From: Prinsepia uniflora
Lineage: Eukaryota; Streptophyta; Magnoliopsida; Rosales; Rosaceae
DNA: 64,000 nt
Direction of reading: 5' to 3'
NCBI GenBank assembly: GCA_032719365.1
Contig: CM064871.1
Coordinates: 64,058,416-64,122,415 of the forward strand
Part shown: one piece after another, positions 34,700 through 45,612 of the stretch
How positions within the stretch are numbered: position 1 is the first letter of the stretch
Layout: each line of letters opens with the position of its first letter
Position numbers and translations under genes: made by a program
The notes under the pieces: generated by a model
Seen by the model: only the letters and a program-made list of their open reading frames with translations
Told to the model about the DNA's origin: nothing
Database searches by the model: none

Positions 34700-37600
34700 T
34701 GACAGGACCCGTCCCAACTGGACGTCAAAAACCGTGCCCGGTCCTGCTCCCGTCTGACAAGTCAACTAAAGGTCTGAAACTACCCTTCAGTGCTTGCCAG
34801 ACAAGGGATGGTTGCGCGGATTTCTGCTGCTGTCACTGCCTCACGATCAGTCCCAAACGTCGTACCACGGCCTGGAGGGTCACAAAACAGAAAAGGTGTG
34901 AGTGGACAAAAATGACCTCTTATAAAAACATTTATCAAAATACAATCTTACCCTCCAGTTTTCACAAACTTGCATGCATATCGTAAAACATGAGTGACCG
35001 ATAAAATAAAAACATATTTTCCCTTGGTCCATAAAACTCATGCTCACCAAATCAGTTCATGTTGTAAAACATCAAATCCCGGCTCTCAGGCCAAAACATG
35101 TGAAAACATAATCACTGGCTATAAAGACCAAAAACCCGTACTCAATACTAGTACGTCATCACAATCAATACCAATCAGCACTAATCACCAGTGCACAAGA
35201 AATATATCAATCCAATCAATCTGCACTACTCACAAGTGCATAAAATATCACAAATCACATCTGCACTACTTACAAGTGCACAAAATATCAAAAATCACAT
35301 CTGCACTACTCACAAGTGCACAATCAATCAAACCGCACTACTCACAAGTGCTGCACTACGCGTAGGCCAATATCCAGTCACTCTCTCGGGAACAGACACC
35401 TCTGGGCTCAACCCTCTCGGGCTCAGTCACCTCTGGGCGAACACATCCCCAGGCTCAGACACCTCTGAGTGGTACATCCAGGCTCAGTCTCATCCGAGAA
35501 GCTGACTACCATAGGATCAACTCCCGATCCTACAATCACATCCCCCAAGCTCCGGTCGTCTGGGTAATCCCCCCAAGCACCGACCGTCTGGGAATATCAC
35601 AATCACAATGAAAACCATCCCGGGAATTACATCCCAAAATATTTCAATCAAATCTCGACTTCATACCAAGTCAAGATCATTCTCAACTGGGTCTCAAGCC
35701 CAAAATACCTTTTACACATAAATCGTTAAAATCACATTTAAATCAATAGAATAATCCGGAAATCATCATTGACTTGCCAACTAAGTCAAAACATCATTTT
35801 AGAAATCATTTAAACTCCGGGCCTAGCCCAAAACATCATTTGCACATTCCTCGTAAAACGTGCCCGAAAGACTGATTAAAATAATCATAAAATCCCAAAA
35901 AATCATTAATTGCACAATTTCACAAATGACTCCAATTCCGAGTCAAAATCACTATTCACTTGGGTTCTCATGCCCAAAATAACATTATCACGCAAATCCA
36001 TGCGTTGCAACCTCCGTTGCCACTTTCACGTAAATCCACGAAATCCTTGACTCATTCCCGAGTCACAACATCATTCTCAATCCATGACTCAATAACCAGA
36101 GTCCAAACATTATTCTCAATCAATTTCAATCCTGGACTCATAAACCAAGTCCAAACATCATTTTTACCAAATTTCGTAATTTCTCGAAAATCGCCCAAAA
36201 TAATAATATAATATTCATAAAACCGAGAAATTACCGGATTGAAACACAAATCATGCCCAAGCATATAAAATCATATAATAAGGCATTTAAATCATATATG
36301 CATGCATCACAGTTAGAAAACAAAGTCCACTCACACACACCGTCCAAAACGGTCCGTTTCCGAGCTGCACGTTTTTCCGTAAAATCTGGAAATCACAACT
36401 CCTGTCCAAAATCATTATAGGGGGTTACTAACATCTCAAAAAAAACATCATATAATTTTCCCCAATTTTTCCGGGATTTAAATACGTATTTTTAACGTAA
36501 TATAAAACTTCGGATACGCGGAACATTAACGAAACAATATCCGATTTCCCCGAAACCAACGTCAAAATGTTCGTTACACTGAGAGGATCAAAAGTCATGT
36601 TGACCTCACCTTGAGACTAGGCCGGACGCGCCCCCCACGCGCCGCCGTGAGTGGCTGCGCGTGAAACCCACGCGCCAGCTACAGTAACCAACACAGTCGT
36701 CCTCTTCGCCCGTTTGTCTGGTAAACGGGTTGAAAAACCCGCGAACAGACCCGGTTCAAACTCACCCAATTCGACACCAATTAAATCCGTTCTTTCAACT
36801 GATCCCTTCTAATCCATCTCTAATTGAGTTCTGTAAGTTCAATTACTCGAATCATGGTCTAAATCCTCACGACTCTCGATCGATCCTCGACGGGTTTCCA
36901 ATTCGGGTTCACCAATTCCGTCCCTGATTTCCAAATTAATTCATAGGGTAAGCATCGTGAGAGTGTATTGAATGTTTTTCCAAGATCAATTCGAAGAATT
37001 CTTACCTCTAACCCGTCGAACCCAAGCTCGAATTGAAGCTGCCATGGAAGCTCAGTTCATCCTCAATCCGACACCATTTCACTTCGTTTTTGTTGCAGAA
37101 AGGTTCGTATGGATCCCAGAAGTCGAATTGAATCATCAATTTCGATCCTCACAGCTCACAATCCCGAATTCGAAAGTCCCCCAAATTCTCTGAATTTTCG
37201 AACCAAAATTCTCCCAGAGACCTCACTGTCACTCGAATCTCTCTCTCAATTCGGCTTCCTCAGTCTCCCAATTGCACAATGAGGTTGAGACACGGGTTAA
37301 TTAGCTGCTAATTGATAATGATTAGGACAACCCATAATTTAGGGAATTTGTGTCTAAAGTGGTATAATTGTGTTTCCCATGATTCCCGTTTCAATGTTAG
37401 CAGCTGGGGTATGGAAGATGACAAAGTGACAAATGTCACAATCTGGTAGCAAGAATCAATGTTAAAAGACCATTTTGCCCTCCGTTCGACAAATTACCAT
37501 TTTACCCCTAGACATCCGTGACTCGTAACTTGGTCACCCGAACTCCGTTTTCGACGTGCCGCCTGTCGTTGGATTCGTATCGACGAGACCTACGTAACGG

Positions 37601-37947
37601 TCCTTGGCCCTTGTCCATTGGACTTCCCGGCCAAAAAGTCAACATTTGGCCCCTAATATGCCAAATTACCAAAATACCCCTCAACTTCCGAACATCATAA
37701 CTTTCTCTACGAATGTCGGAATCGAACGTGCCACCTGTCTATGAACTCGTGACGTCCCGAACTACGTCACAGTCATCGGTCAAAGTCCATTTGACCGCCC
37801 GAACTAAAAGTCAACATTTTGCCCACCTCAGGGGCAAAACGGTCATTTTGCACGTTTCGTCCGATTTCACTCAACTAATCCCCGATTAGGCATTCTAAAT
37901 CATAATTAATTAATATTCAATCCTGATTTTCGGGACGGGTCATTACA
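34700..37947 (-). repeat. 5' LTR (right) of the gag-only element
   Basis: 3248 bp, same ends and internal features as the left LTR: hairpin module 36636-36729, tandem array 35222-35352, duplicated block at 37554 and 37727. Followed by TAGAA at 37948-37952. Confidence 0.9.
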
Positions 37948-37952
37948 TAGAA

Positions 37953-38110
37953 TCTTCAAGCCTCAAGTCGAAAAAACTCATTAACGCATCCAAAAACCCA
38001 AAGCCCATTGTTTCCTCCAAAAACCCAGAACCCATTGTTTCCTCTATAAACCCAGAACCCATCGTCTCCTCCAAAAACCCAGAACTCATTGTCTCCTCCA
38101 TTTCATTTCA
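37953..38110 (+). repeat. Left terminal inverted repeat of the MULE, inner part
   Basis: It resumes the MULE arm after the retrotransposon and contains several near-identical units of 'cccagaacccattgt(t/c)tcctcc' (about 38020-38105). Fewer of these units are present in the right arm. Confidence 0.7.
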
Positions 38111-38148
38111 AACTCATCATCCACACCATATTCTACTTTTCTCATATT

Positions 38149-38149
<1 letters not shown>

Positions 38150-38219
<70 letters not shown>
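38150..38219 (+). repeat. Microsatellite (TC)n(TA)n
   Basis: About 30 bp of TC repeats directly followed by about 38 bp of TA repeats, at the border between the MULE arm and the captured fragment. Confidence 0.95.
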
Positions 38220-38222
<3 letters not shown>

Positions 38223-38269
38223 TCTCGCTTGATTTCTAATCAAGATATTGAAAAAGAAACTTAGAGCAA

Positions 38270-38716
38270 GAAATTTTGGAAATTTTGTCCAAGATTGTGA
38301 AGAAAAATGCCAATAGGCTTCGAAACCGAGCCATGCAATCGACGAATAAGGCTGCAGTTGCAACCTCATTTGCCGTTCTGGCCTCCCTCTTCACTTGCCA
38401 GCGCTGTCTCATCATGCTTTTCACCAAACTAGTGTGAATCGACACCTCGAACCGACACAAGGGGTTCAAGATCCTCAAGAAAACGCGCACAAGTGAGGTC
38501 TGACCCGTACATTCGAAACGACCAAAACCCAAATATGGATCGGAGATCGAGATCCGCCCGCACACTTTTCTTCGAAACCTCGCTTCCTCATTCGATCTCG
38601 CTGGAGAAGCGGACTGTTTTTCTCGATCTGGACGAGACCCTAGTGCACGCCCAGGTCGACCCGTCGCCAGACATGTTAGATTTCTACGTGCGACTGAAGA
38701 TCGACGACTTAACCAG
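38270..38716 (+). pseudogene. Captured exon of an SCP1-like / FCP1-like HAD phosphatase gene
   Basis: The 3' part reads RTLFFETSLP..., then EKRTVFLDLDETLVHAQVD, with the catalytic DLDET (DxDxT) signature of CTD small-phosphatase-like HAD proteins, then PSPDMLDFYVRLKIDDLTR. It stops at AG|GTTCG, a good splice donor (38716/38717). So the piece is an exon plus the start of an intron. The upstream part (about 38279-38425) reads a basic segment, then ATSFAVLASLFTCQRCL, in another frame, ending in TGA. Stops and a frameshift therefore separate the two halves, and the rest of the phosphatase domain is absent. It lies between the arms of the MULE, so it is most likely a transposon-captured gene fragment, not a host gene. 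A full-length donor gene should exist elsewhere. Confidence 0.75.
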
Positions 38717-38799
38717 GTTCGATTTGAAAATTTTGACTCTTTTAGGTGTTTTCGGCTTTCAGCTTTATGCACAAGATTGCTACTTTTGAAAAGGCAGTA

Positions 38800-39293
38800 G
38801 GCTTCCAAGTCTATATACGATGGGTTCTAGGTTTTTGGAGGAGACGATGAGTTATGAGTTTTTGGAAAAGACGTTGGGTTCTGGGGTTTTGGATGAGTTA
38901 ATGGGTTTTTGGACTTGAGGCTTGAAGATTATGGCCAAAATTGGGGAAGAATAATTTTGAATTTTGGATTTAGATATATAGATGATGATTGATGAAGAAT
39001 GAGGGAAAGTGAGATGATGATTGATGATGGATGAAGATGATGAATTGGTGAAGAGGACGAAGGAAGATGAATTAAAATTGTTACCAAATTGCCCTTTCAA
39101 ATTTTGCAACGTCACATGCTGAGTTTTTTTTTTTACCACATAGACACTTAATAGAAAATTAGATGAAATTTTTAACGAGGTACTTTTTGAAATCTATATT
39201 ATAGTTTGACTTTGAAAATGTAATTTTTTATAGTTCATGTATCTTTTGAAATCGACCATATAGTTTGTGTACTTTTATGTAGTTTGTCATTTT
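38800..39293 (-). repeat. Right terminal inverted repeat of the MULE
   Basis: Its reverse complement aligns with 28381-28766 plus 37953-38110, including 'catgtgacgttgcaaaatttg' type phrases and the start ACAAACTACATAAAAGTAC. It has no insertion, so it shows the pre-insertion sequence of the TAGAA target region. Confidence 0.8.
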
Positions 39294-39730
39294 TAATAGG
39301 GCAATTAACTCATAGGTCCCTACTAACATGTAAATTTATTCAAAAACTTGCATATAGAAAAATTAAACTCATAGGTCCTTTGACTAATCAAATGACTATA
39401 CAATTTAAAATAGACCATAGTTTTTATATAAATTACAACTAATGCCATCTAATTGTAAACTAATCCAACAACAATCTAAAAATCACTTACCAAAATTTAT
39501 CATGATTTCAACATTACTTTTTATTTTTTTATTATAAGATTATATTGAGGATTATTAAAATATTACTCCTATTTATATATATTTTTTCACTTGAGCATTT
39601 TAAAAGTAATATGAATATCTAATCTAACTTAAAGTAAGATAATTAAAAGCAGTAATTCTTCAAAAATACTTTTAAATTTAAAAATTCTTTATCTTCCGAT
39701 ATTAAATAATTTGATTAATTTCGTATAGTT

Positions 39731-39779
39731 TAGGGTTTAATTCTTGAATTTTGTACCAAAATTCAAGAATTAAACCCTA
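39731..39779. repeat. Perfect 23-bp inverted repeat with 3-bp loop
   Basis: TAGGGTTTAATTCTTGAATT plus TTG (39731-39753), loop TAC, and its exact reverse complement at 39757-39779. No mismatch over 23 bp in decayed AT-rich sequence. It could be a tiny fold-back element or a recent inverted duplication. Confidence 0.95.
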
Positions 39780-40242
39780 TGGCGTACGAGTTTTCACCAC
39801 CATCTCCACACCACCAACTCCCCCCCCCCAAAAAAAAAAAAAATTCTATACCTTACCGTTGAACCCCAGACAATACGGATTTTATTTTATTTTTTCTAGA
39901 AAAAAATTCAATCGTAACTATATACAATATATATATAATATTTATTATATGTATAATATAATAAATGCTCCAAGAGGTCAAAGAAATCAAACACTAAGGG
40001 GCACATGGGGTAAAAAGGACAAAAAAAGACAAAAAAAGGGCACATGTGGAATTTCTTACTTATAATTTCTGTTTAGGGGCTTTTGAATAAAAAAAAGTTT
40101 GAAGTAAGGTCTTATTTTGTTTAATATACAAGTATTAAAGGTTTTAAATAAAACTAAAAGTTATTAAGGATGTAACAATGATTTACTCTTTTTAATATTA
40201 TGCAAATTAATCTTTATCCTAAGCTAAGTAATTAAATAGGTC

Positions 40243-40402
40243 GAATTCAGATCGGATATATTTGGGTAAAACAGAGTTTATACCATGACCAAACTCGACA
40301 CGACTTATTACCAGTTTCGCTATGAACCAATCAATATATTATCATATGCAATTACAAAAATTTCTCAGAGGTTTATTAATTACAAATCTCGGTCAAATTA
40401 AC
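40243..40402 (+). repeat. Dispersed repeat, copy 2
   Basis: Direct-orientation copy of 28165-28325; see that entry. Confidence 0.6.
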
Positions 40403-40884
40403 CTAATATAACATAATATTAAATTGAAATTCATTCATAATTTAACCCATACTTACGCACACATGCTTGAGCGAGGTGATGCTTTGGCTTTCTTGCCAAT
40501 CTCTCCTCATTTTCAAAGCATCATGAAAGTAAATCAGGAGATATTTTTGAAAAACTTGCAGAATTATAAGTGATTATATATATATATAATTTCTTTCTTT
40601 CTTACCGTAATAGATAATATAAAACAAGAGTTCGATAAGGCATGCAATTTATCTCAAGACATGTTCGTCTTGAGATCTCTACCAAGGTGATCTGGCCTGG
40701 CTCCATACATGATAGTATGACACATGGGATATGAATCTATGAAAATGTGAATATAAATTAAATTAAATCCTAAAATATAGAAAAATAACGAGGATAGTTT
40801 GGTAAATTAAGGAGTTAGTATGGAATAGATGGAGGAGGTGATAACTGATAAGGCCTATGGCCGAGTGCAGGACCCTACTCCTCT

Positions 40885-40893
40885 TTAATTTTA
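40885..40893. other. 9-bp target duplication TTAATTTTA, left
   Basis: Exact match to 42584-42592; it directly borders the inverted repeat of the second MULE. Confidence 0.9.
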
Positions 40894-42583
40894 GGCTTTT
40901 TACCCAAATTGCATTATGTACTATTATTTTGGTTTCAAAATATATTCCGAATTGATTTTTGTGTCAAAATGCACCTCGAATTTCCATTCTCGTTCTAATT
41001 TGGTCATTTTCCATATAAAGTGTTAAAATGAGGATTAAATTGATCATTTTATACAACTAAGCATCTAAAATAAATATTAAAATCCAATTGGTTTCCACAT
41101 CATCAACCAAAATTAACCCAACAATTAAATATCAAAATTCAATTGGTTGTGGAACTCATTCATTTCTACAACCACGAACACTCTGAAGACGAATTCTTGG
41201 CGCGCGAGAACCTCCCTCTTCTGAGCTGCAAACGAACTAGTCGCGAGCACTTTGAAACCTAAGTGCGACGGCGACCGAGGTTCCCCACGAACAGCCACTA
41301 GATACGAACTCATCGCGATAACCTCCCTCCCTTAAGCTGCAGACGAACTCGTCCCGAGCACTCTGAAACCCAGGTGCGACGGCCACCGAGGCTCCCCGCG
41401 AACAACCACCAGGTACGAGGGAAAGGCCGCGAGCAGAGGGAAGCGCCGCCAACAGAGGTAATCATTGCTCGGGTGATTACTGGATTTTCCCTCTTCAATG
41501 GGTTATCGCATCGTTGGTTGATGTAATTGCATTTAGGTTCAATTCTTCTGTATCTGTTTGGTTCTGGGAAAAAAAAGTTTAGAAAATGGTAGACGGGTTG
41601 TAAATTTGAGGTGGTTAACTTCTTTTTTGAAATTTCTTCTTGGCTTAAAGAATTCAATGAAAATTTTGTTTTATTATTTATATTTTAATTCATTTTGTTA
41701 AAATATGGATTTGATTTAGGATCATCTAGAAACTTTCATTCGAATACAACTGTGTTCATGAATCATGGATATGGTTTTCAACTATTTGTCATGATAGTTT
41801 TTCATTTTTGAATATTGTAATACAATAAAGGTTTGCGTTGGATATAAGGTAATCATGGATCGGCTCGAAGCTCCTGATGATAGTTTCAGATTTTGATCAC
41901 ACAATGGTAGGTTCTGTAATTGATTTTGTCGTCGTGGTATCGCTTGAATCTCTTTATGCGGTGATTTTAGTGGAGAAATGGGGTCAGTACAGGTTGATCA
42001 TTATGACACTGAGAACCTTGCAAGGCTGCTTCCCTCTGTTGGCGGCGTTTCCCTAGTACCTGATGGCTGTTTGCGGGGAGCCTCGGTGGTCGTTGCACCT
42101 AGTTTTCAGAGTGCTCGCGATGAGTTCATCTGCAGCTCAGGAAGGGAGGTTATCGCGGCGAGTTCGTACCTAGTGGCTGTTCGAGGGGAACCTCGATCGC
42201 CGTCGCAGCTGGGTTTCAAAGTGCTCGCGACAAGTTCGTCTACATTTCAGGGGAGGGAGGTTCTAGCCAAGAATTCATCTTCAGAGTGCTCGCGGTTGCA
42301 GAGATGAATGAGTTTCACGACCAATTGGATTTTGATATTTAACTGTTGGGTTAATTTTGTCCACATCAGGTGATGATGTGGAAGCCAATTGAATTTTAAT
42401 ATTTATTTTAGATGCTTAGTTGTATAAAATGACCGATTTAATCCTCATTATAACACTTTAGATGGAAAAAAGACCAAATTGGAACGAGCATGGAAGTTCA
42501 GGGTGTATTTTGATACAAAAATCGGTTCGAGATATATTTTAAGACTAAGATGATGGTACATGGTGCAATTTGGGTAAAAAACC
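40894..42583. mobile_element. Second Mutator-like element, 1690 bp, complete
   Basis: It starts GGCTTTTTACCCAAATTGCA and its other end in reverse complement is GGTTTTTTACCCAAATTGCA. The inverted repeats extend over about 560-580 bp on each side (40894-41460 and about 42015-42583). A perfect 9-bp target duplication TTAATTTTA flanks it, the length typical of Mutator-like elements. The inner part of each arm is GC-rich and contains two tandem copies of a unit of about 117 bp ('gcgagcactctgaaaccc...gaacaaccacc'). No transposase is present, so it is non-autonomous. The central about 550 bp is AT-rich without a readable gene. Confidence 0.9.
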
Positions 42584-43615
42584 TTAATTTTATCTTGTAG
42601 GGTACTGACTCCTGACCTACCACTTTGTCAACTTCCGACTCTCCTTGGCTCCGCCCCCTCAACTTCTCCCAGCCGCCGCATTTTCCAAATCGGCTTCACC
42701 GTTTACTTCTTCCGCCGATGAAAACATCCGCAGGACTTTGGGATAATTTTCAGTCAATTATTTGGGGCTACTTACATAGATAGTAGCTTAACCCTACATC
42801 ATTAGACATGTCATTAATGACATTCAACATTTCAACATCCTCTACCCTACATCAACTCCACTTGATCTAAAGGTTAGAGCCCTTGTGTTTTCCTTTTGCA
42901 TTTGTGTAAGATTTTCGTGAATAATTTATAGTAGATTATATTAGAATATAAATAAATTAGTAAAAACGTATGTATTTTTGTCTTATATTTGTACTTCGAT
43001 TTTCATAATTACTTACTTAAATTACATTGGAGTGTTGCTAAATTGATTAGAATATATGTAATTTCTTTAAACTTTCGTATTCTATTTCCGTAACCAATAA
43101 TTTAGATTAGATTAAAGTATAAGATAATATTGTTTGTGATAAAAATTGTCCTTATTGTATATCTACATACAACTCATTCGTAATTAGATAGACAGAGCAA
43201 GAATTGAATTCACAACCCATAAAATAACATATATATGTAAGCTTGCTTTAAGCTTTGGGCTATCTAAAGATGGTTTATACCAAAGAAAACTTTGGGATTC
43301 ATATGAAGTGTACAAATAAAGAGAAGAGTTTGTGTAGGAGTGTAAGTTATGCGGTAGCAAGTTCTTTGGAGGAACATATCATATGTGCATATAAAATAAG
43401 GTAGGAGGCAGCTGCTTGCAGTTGCAACTTGCAAGTTGTGGTGGATTTGAACTTTGAAGGGAGGTTACGACGTGTAAAACGAGCGGTTGAGTAACTTGAG
43501 TTTGTCAATTGTCATGTACGTCCAAAGTCAAGGCTGCCACTGGATGTATTGAAATTTGAATGAAGGAATGAATGGTAAATATAGTTTTATAATACCATGC
43601 TGTCAAGGGCTTTGC
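42584..43615. other. Spacer
   Basis: No coding frame or repeat recognised; AT-rich. Confidence 0.4.
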
Positions 43616-43623
43616 TTGGCTAC

Positions 43624-44199
43624 TAGGGGTGGGCACGGTTCGGTATGGTACAAAATTGATCGATACCAGAACCATACCATTTAATTTTAATCGGTACGGT
43701 ACGGTTCGGTATTCAATATTTTGAAAGTGAAACCAGATCGTACCGTACCAATTAAGTTCGGTACGGTTTCGGTATGGTTTCGGTTTTGAGCCAAAATTTT
43801 GTTTGTGATTATAAAGCAAGGAAAAGACTAAAGAAAAAGCAAAACTACATTTATGAAGGACTTAAGTTTTCAAATATGTATTGAAAAAGTTGCACTAAGT
43901 TGAAGATATCAACTCTTAGAAGCTAAATTAAGACATGTATGGTCATATCAACTCTTGAAGAAGGCCTAATAAACCAATAAAAAATAAATTTAATTATTAA
44001 AAAAAAATATTCTAATTCGGTACGGTATCGGTACGGGACGGTTTTTTAAAATATCGATACCGAAACCGTACCGAATTATATCGGTACGGTTTCGGTACCG
44101 TACCAATCATACAACGGTTTTACTATTCGGTTTTTTTTCGGTATGGTTTGATCTGAAACGGTACGGTTTCGGTATTTTGGTTCCATGTGCCCAGCCCTA
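43624..44199. mobile_element. hAT-like MITE, 576 bp
   Basis: Ends TAGGGGTGGGCAC and, in reverse complement, TAGGGCTGGGCAC. A perfect 8-bp target duplication TTGGCTAC flanks it (43616-43623 and 44200-44207). 8-bp duplications and TAGGG(G/C)TGGGCA-type ends are characteristic of hAT elements. The subterminal regions are packed with 'GGTACGGT' and 'CGGTTTCGGTA' motifs in both orientations, likely transposase binding sites. No coding capacity. Confidence 0.9.
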
Positions 44200-44207
44200 T
44201 TGGCTAC

Positions 44208-44826
44208 AATATTTCCACTTTCCATATGCATATAGTTGACGTGCATCTTCGCAACTGCTTCTCCCATCAAACTCAATGTCTTCTTACGTACATTGATTGT
44301 TACATAATCTGTGACATGCATTCATAAGACCTATCCACATAATGCATTGTTGTACACAGCATTAGCATTCCGAATGTAGAAAGATCATTTTTCGAAGAAT
44401 TACATGTTGATGCTCTTGTAGCGTCTAATGCAACCAGCCATATATATTCAAACTTTTGGGACGAGAGTTAGGATTGCGACCCAGATTGACGATGTAATCG
44501 CGAGCGTCATTATATTGGTTAATTGAAAGTGCTCAACTTATAATACTATCTAAGTATCTATACTCACAAATCATGGTATACAAAGTTTCCTCCGAAGTGA
44601 TGAATACTGGGCCTAATATCTGCTATTGGACCTAGTCAGTAGCCCAGCTATGTACACTACTAGAGGTTTACATGTACAACCCATTCCTCTCTCAGATCAC
44701 AGCCCAAACCCATTCATCTCTCAGATCACAGCCCACACAGCCCACAAGCCCATCCCAATCCATTCAAATACATGAAGCAGTGGGTCGCCTGATCAAACAA
44801 AAAGTTTCCGTTTTCTAGCTTATGAA
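44208..44826. other. Spacer with a short tandem duplication
   Basis: Non-coding. At about 44680-44740 a 29-bp unit 'cccattc(c/a)tctctcagatcacag' is tandemly duplicated. Confidence 0.5.
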
Positions 44827-45159
44827 CTAGCACAGGTGCTTGCGCGTTGCTGCGAGATTCAATTCGTTATGAGTATAAAATTTACATATTAGGTGTTTAA
44901 AAGGATTAAGTATATATACATCATTTGTTTATGTACAAAAACATGTGTTAAGTCTTGGAACATACCTAATAACAGCAATTAACATCAGCTATCATCTCTA
45001 TTCATTTCCTGGTTCATCTCTTCTCATTTCATAATCCTGGATCAGAAATATTAAATAAGAGTTCATTAGAAGGATTTGAAATTGAATGAATGAAAAAAAA
45101 AACATTTTATTACCTGTGTTCAGCTTGGTTCATTGTGATCGGGTCGCCTGTCGGAAAAG

Positions 45160-45612
45160 GCTCTGCCTGCACCTACACTAACCCAAATGAATTGCAAAAG
45201 TTTCAAACAAATTGTACTAAATTCATTGACATTATAGTTGAGTGTAGCTAGCTAGTGAGCAGCACAAAAGTAACTTTCGAAAATTAAAATCTAGCTGAAG
45301 AGAAATAGTGGCAACTAACCATACCTGCAACCATGATGTTCTTCTTTATCAATGAAAATCAACTTGGTAATGATACATCAGGACTCACCACATGAAAGGA
45401 GATAAATCAAAAGGCCCAACCTACACCTCCACTAACCCAAATGAGTTGAAAACTTTGAAACAAATTATATGAAATTCATCGATAGCATAGTAGAGGCTAG
45501 CTAGCTAGTGAGCAGCACTAAATTAACTTTCGAAAATTAAAATCCAGTGAAGAGAAACAACGGGAATTAACCATACTTGCAATTATGTTCTTCCTCTTTG
45601 TCGATGAAAACC
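45160..45612 (+). repeat. Imperfect duplication, unit about 200-210 bp, copies about 250 bp apart
   Basis: Copies at about 45165-45370 and 45415-45612 share 'ctaacccaaatga(a/g)ttg', 'gctagctagtgagcagcac' and 'aactttcgaaaattaaaatc'. A similar pair 'aaggtctttgtgggaagcct' occurs at 45941 and 46110, and 'ctcatataaattggtgaagc' at about 45785 and 45848. Confidence 0.7.

Larger units (their letters stand above)
28767..37947 (-). mobile_element. Complete gag-only LTR retrotransposon (TR-GAG type, 9181 bp)
   Basis: Two LTRs of 3246 and 3248 bp with TG...CA ends flank a 2.7 kb interior with a tRNA-iMet primer site, one intact gag and a polypurine tract. There is no protease, RT or integrase sequence anywhere in the interior. 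Perfect TAGAA duplications flank it. I counted about 40 differences between the LTRs (about 1.3%), so insertion was recent. Elements with all cis signals and Gag but no pol are known in plants as TR-GAG. Mobilisation would need pol proteins from a partner element. Confidence 0.9.
28381..39293. mobile_element. Mutator-like element (Pack-MULE type) with about 0.5 kb inverted repeats, split by a retrotransposon
   Basis: The left arm (28381-28766 plus 37953-38110) and the reverse complement of the right arm (about 38800-39293) align over roughly 500 bp, starting AAAACTACATAAAAGTAC and ACAAACTACATAAAAGTAC. An 8-bp direct repeat TAATAGGG flanks the ends (28373-28380 and 39294-39301). Without the 9.18 kb retrotransposon the element is about 1.7 kb. 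It has no transposase, so it is non-autonomous. Between the arms lies a host-gene fragment (38270-38716). Long inverted repeats around captured exon sequence are the Pack-MULE hallmark. The outermost TIR bases differ between arms, so the exact ends are uncertain by a few bp. Confidence 0.75.
39302..40893. other. AT-rich spacer
   Basis: No supported gene. It contains the perfect hairpin at 39731-39779, a C8/A13 run at about 39822-39844 and the second copy of the dispersed repeat (40243-40402). Confidence 0.5.

Noticed and set aside
38236..38808. 190-codon minus-strand ORF
   Set aside because: Antisense shadow of the captured phosphatase fragment; no motif.
41978..42307. 109-codon plus-strand ORF and its mirror ORFs at 41237-41657
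   Set aside because: They lie in the GC-rich arms of the second MULE and mirror each other because the arms are inverted repeats.
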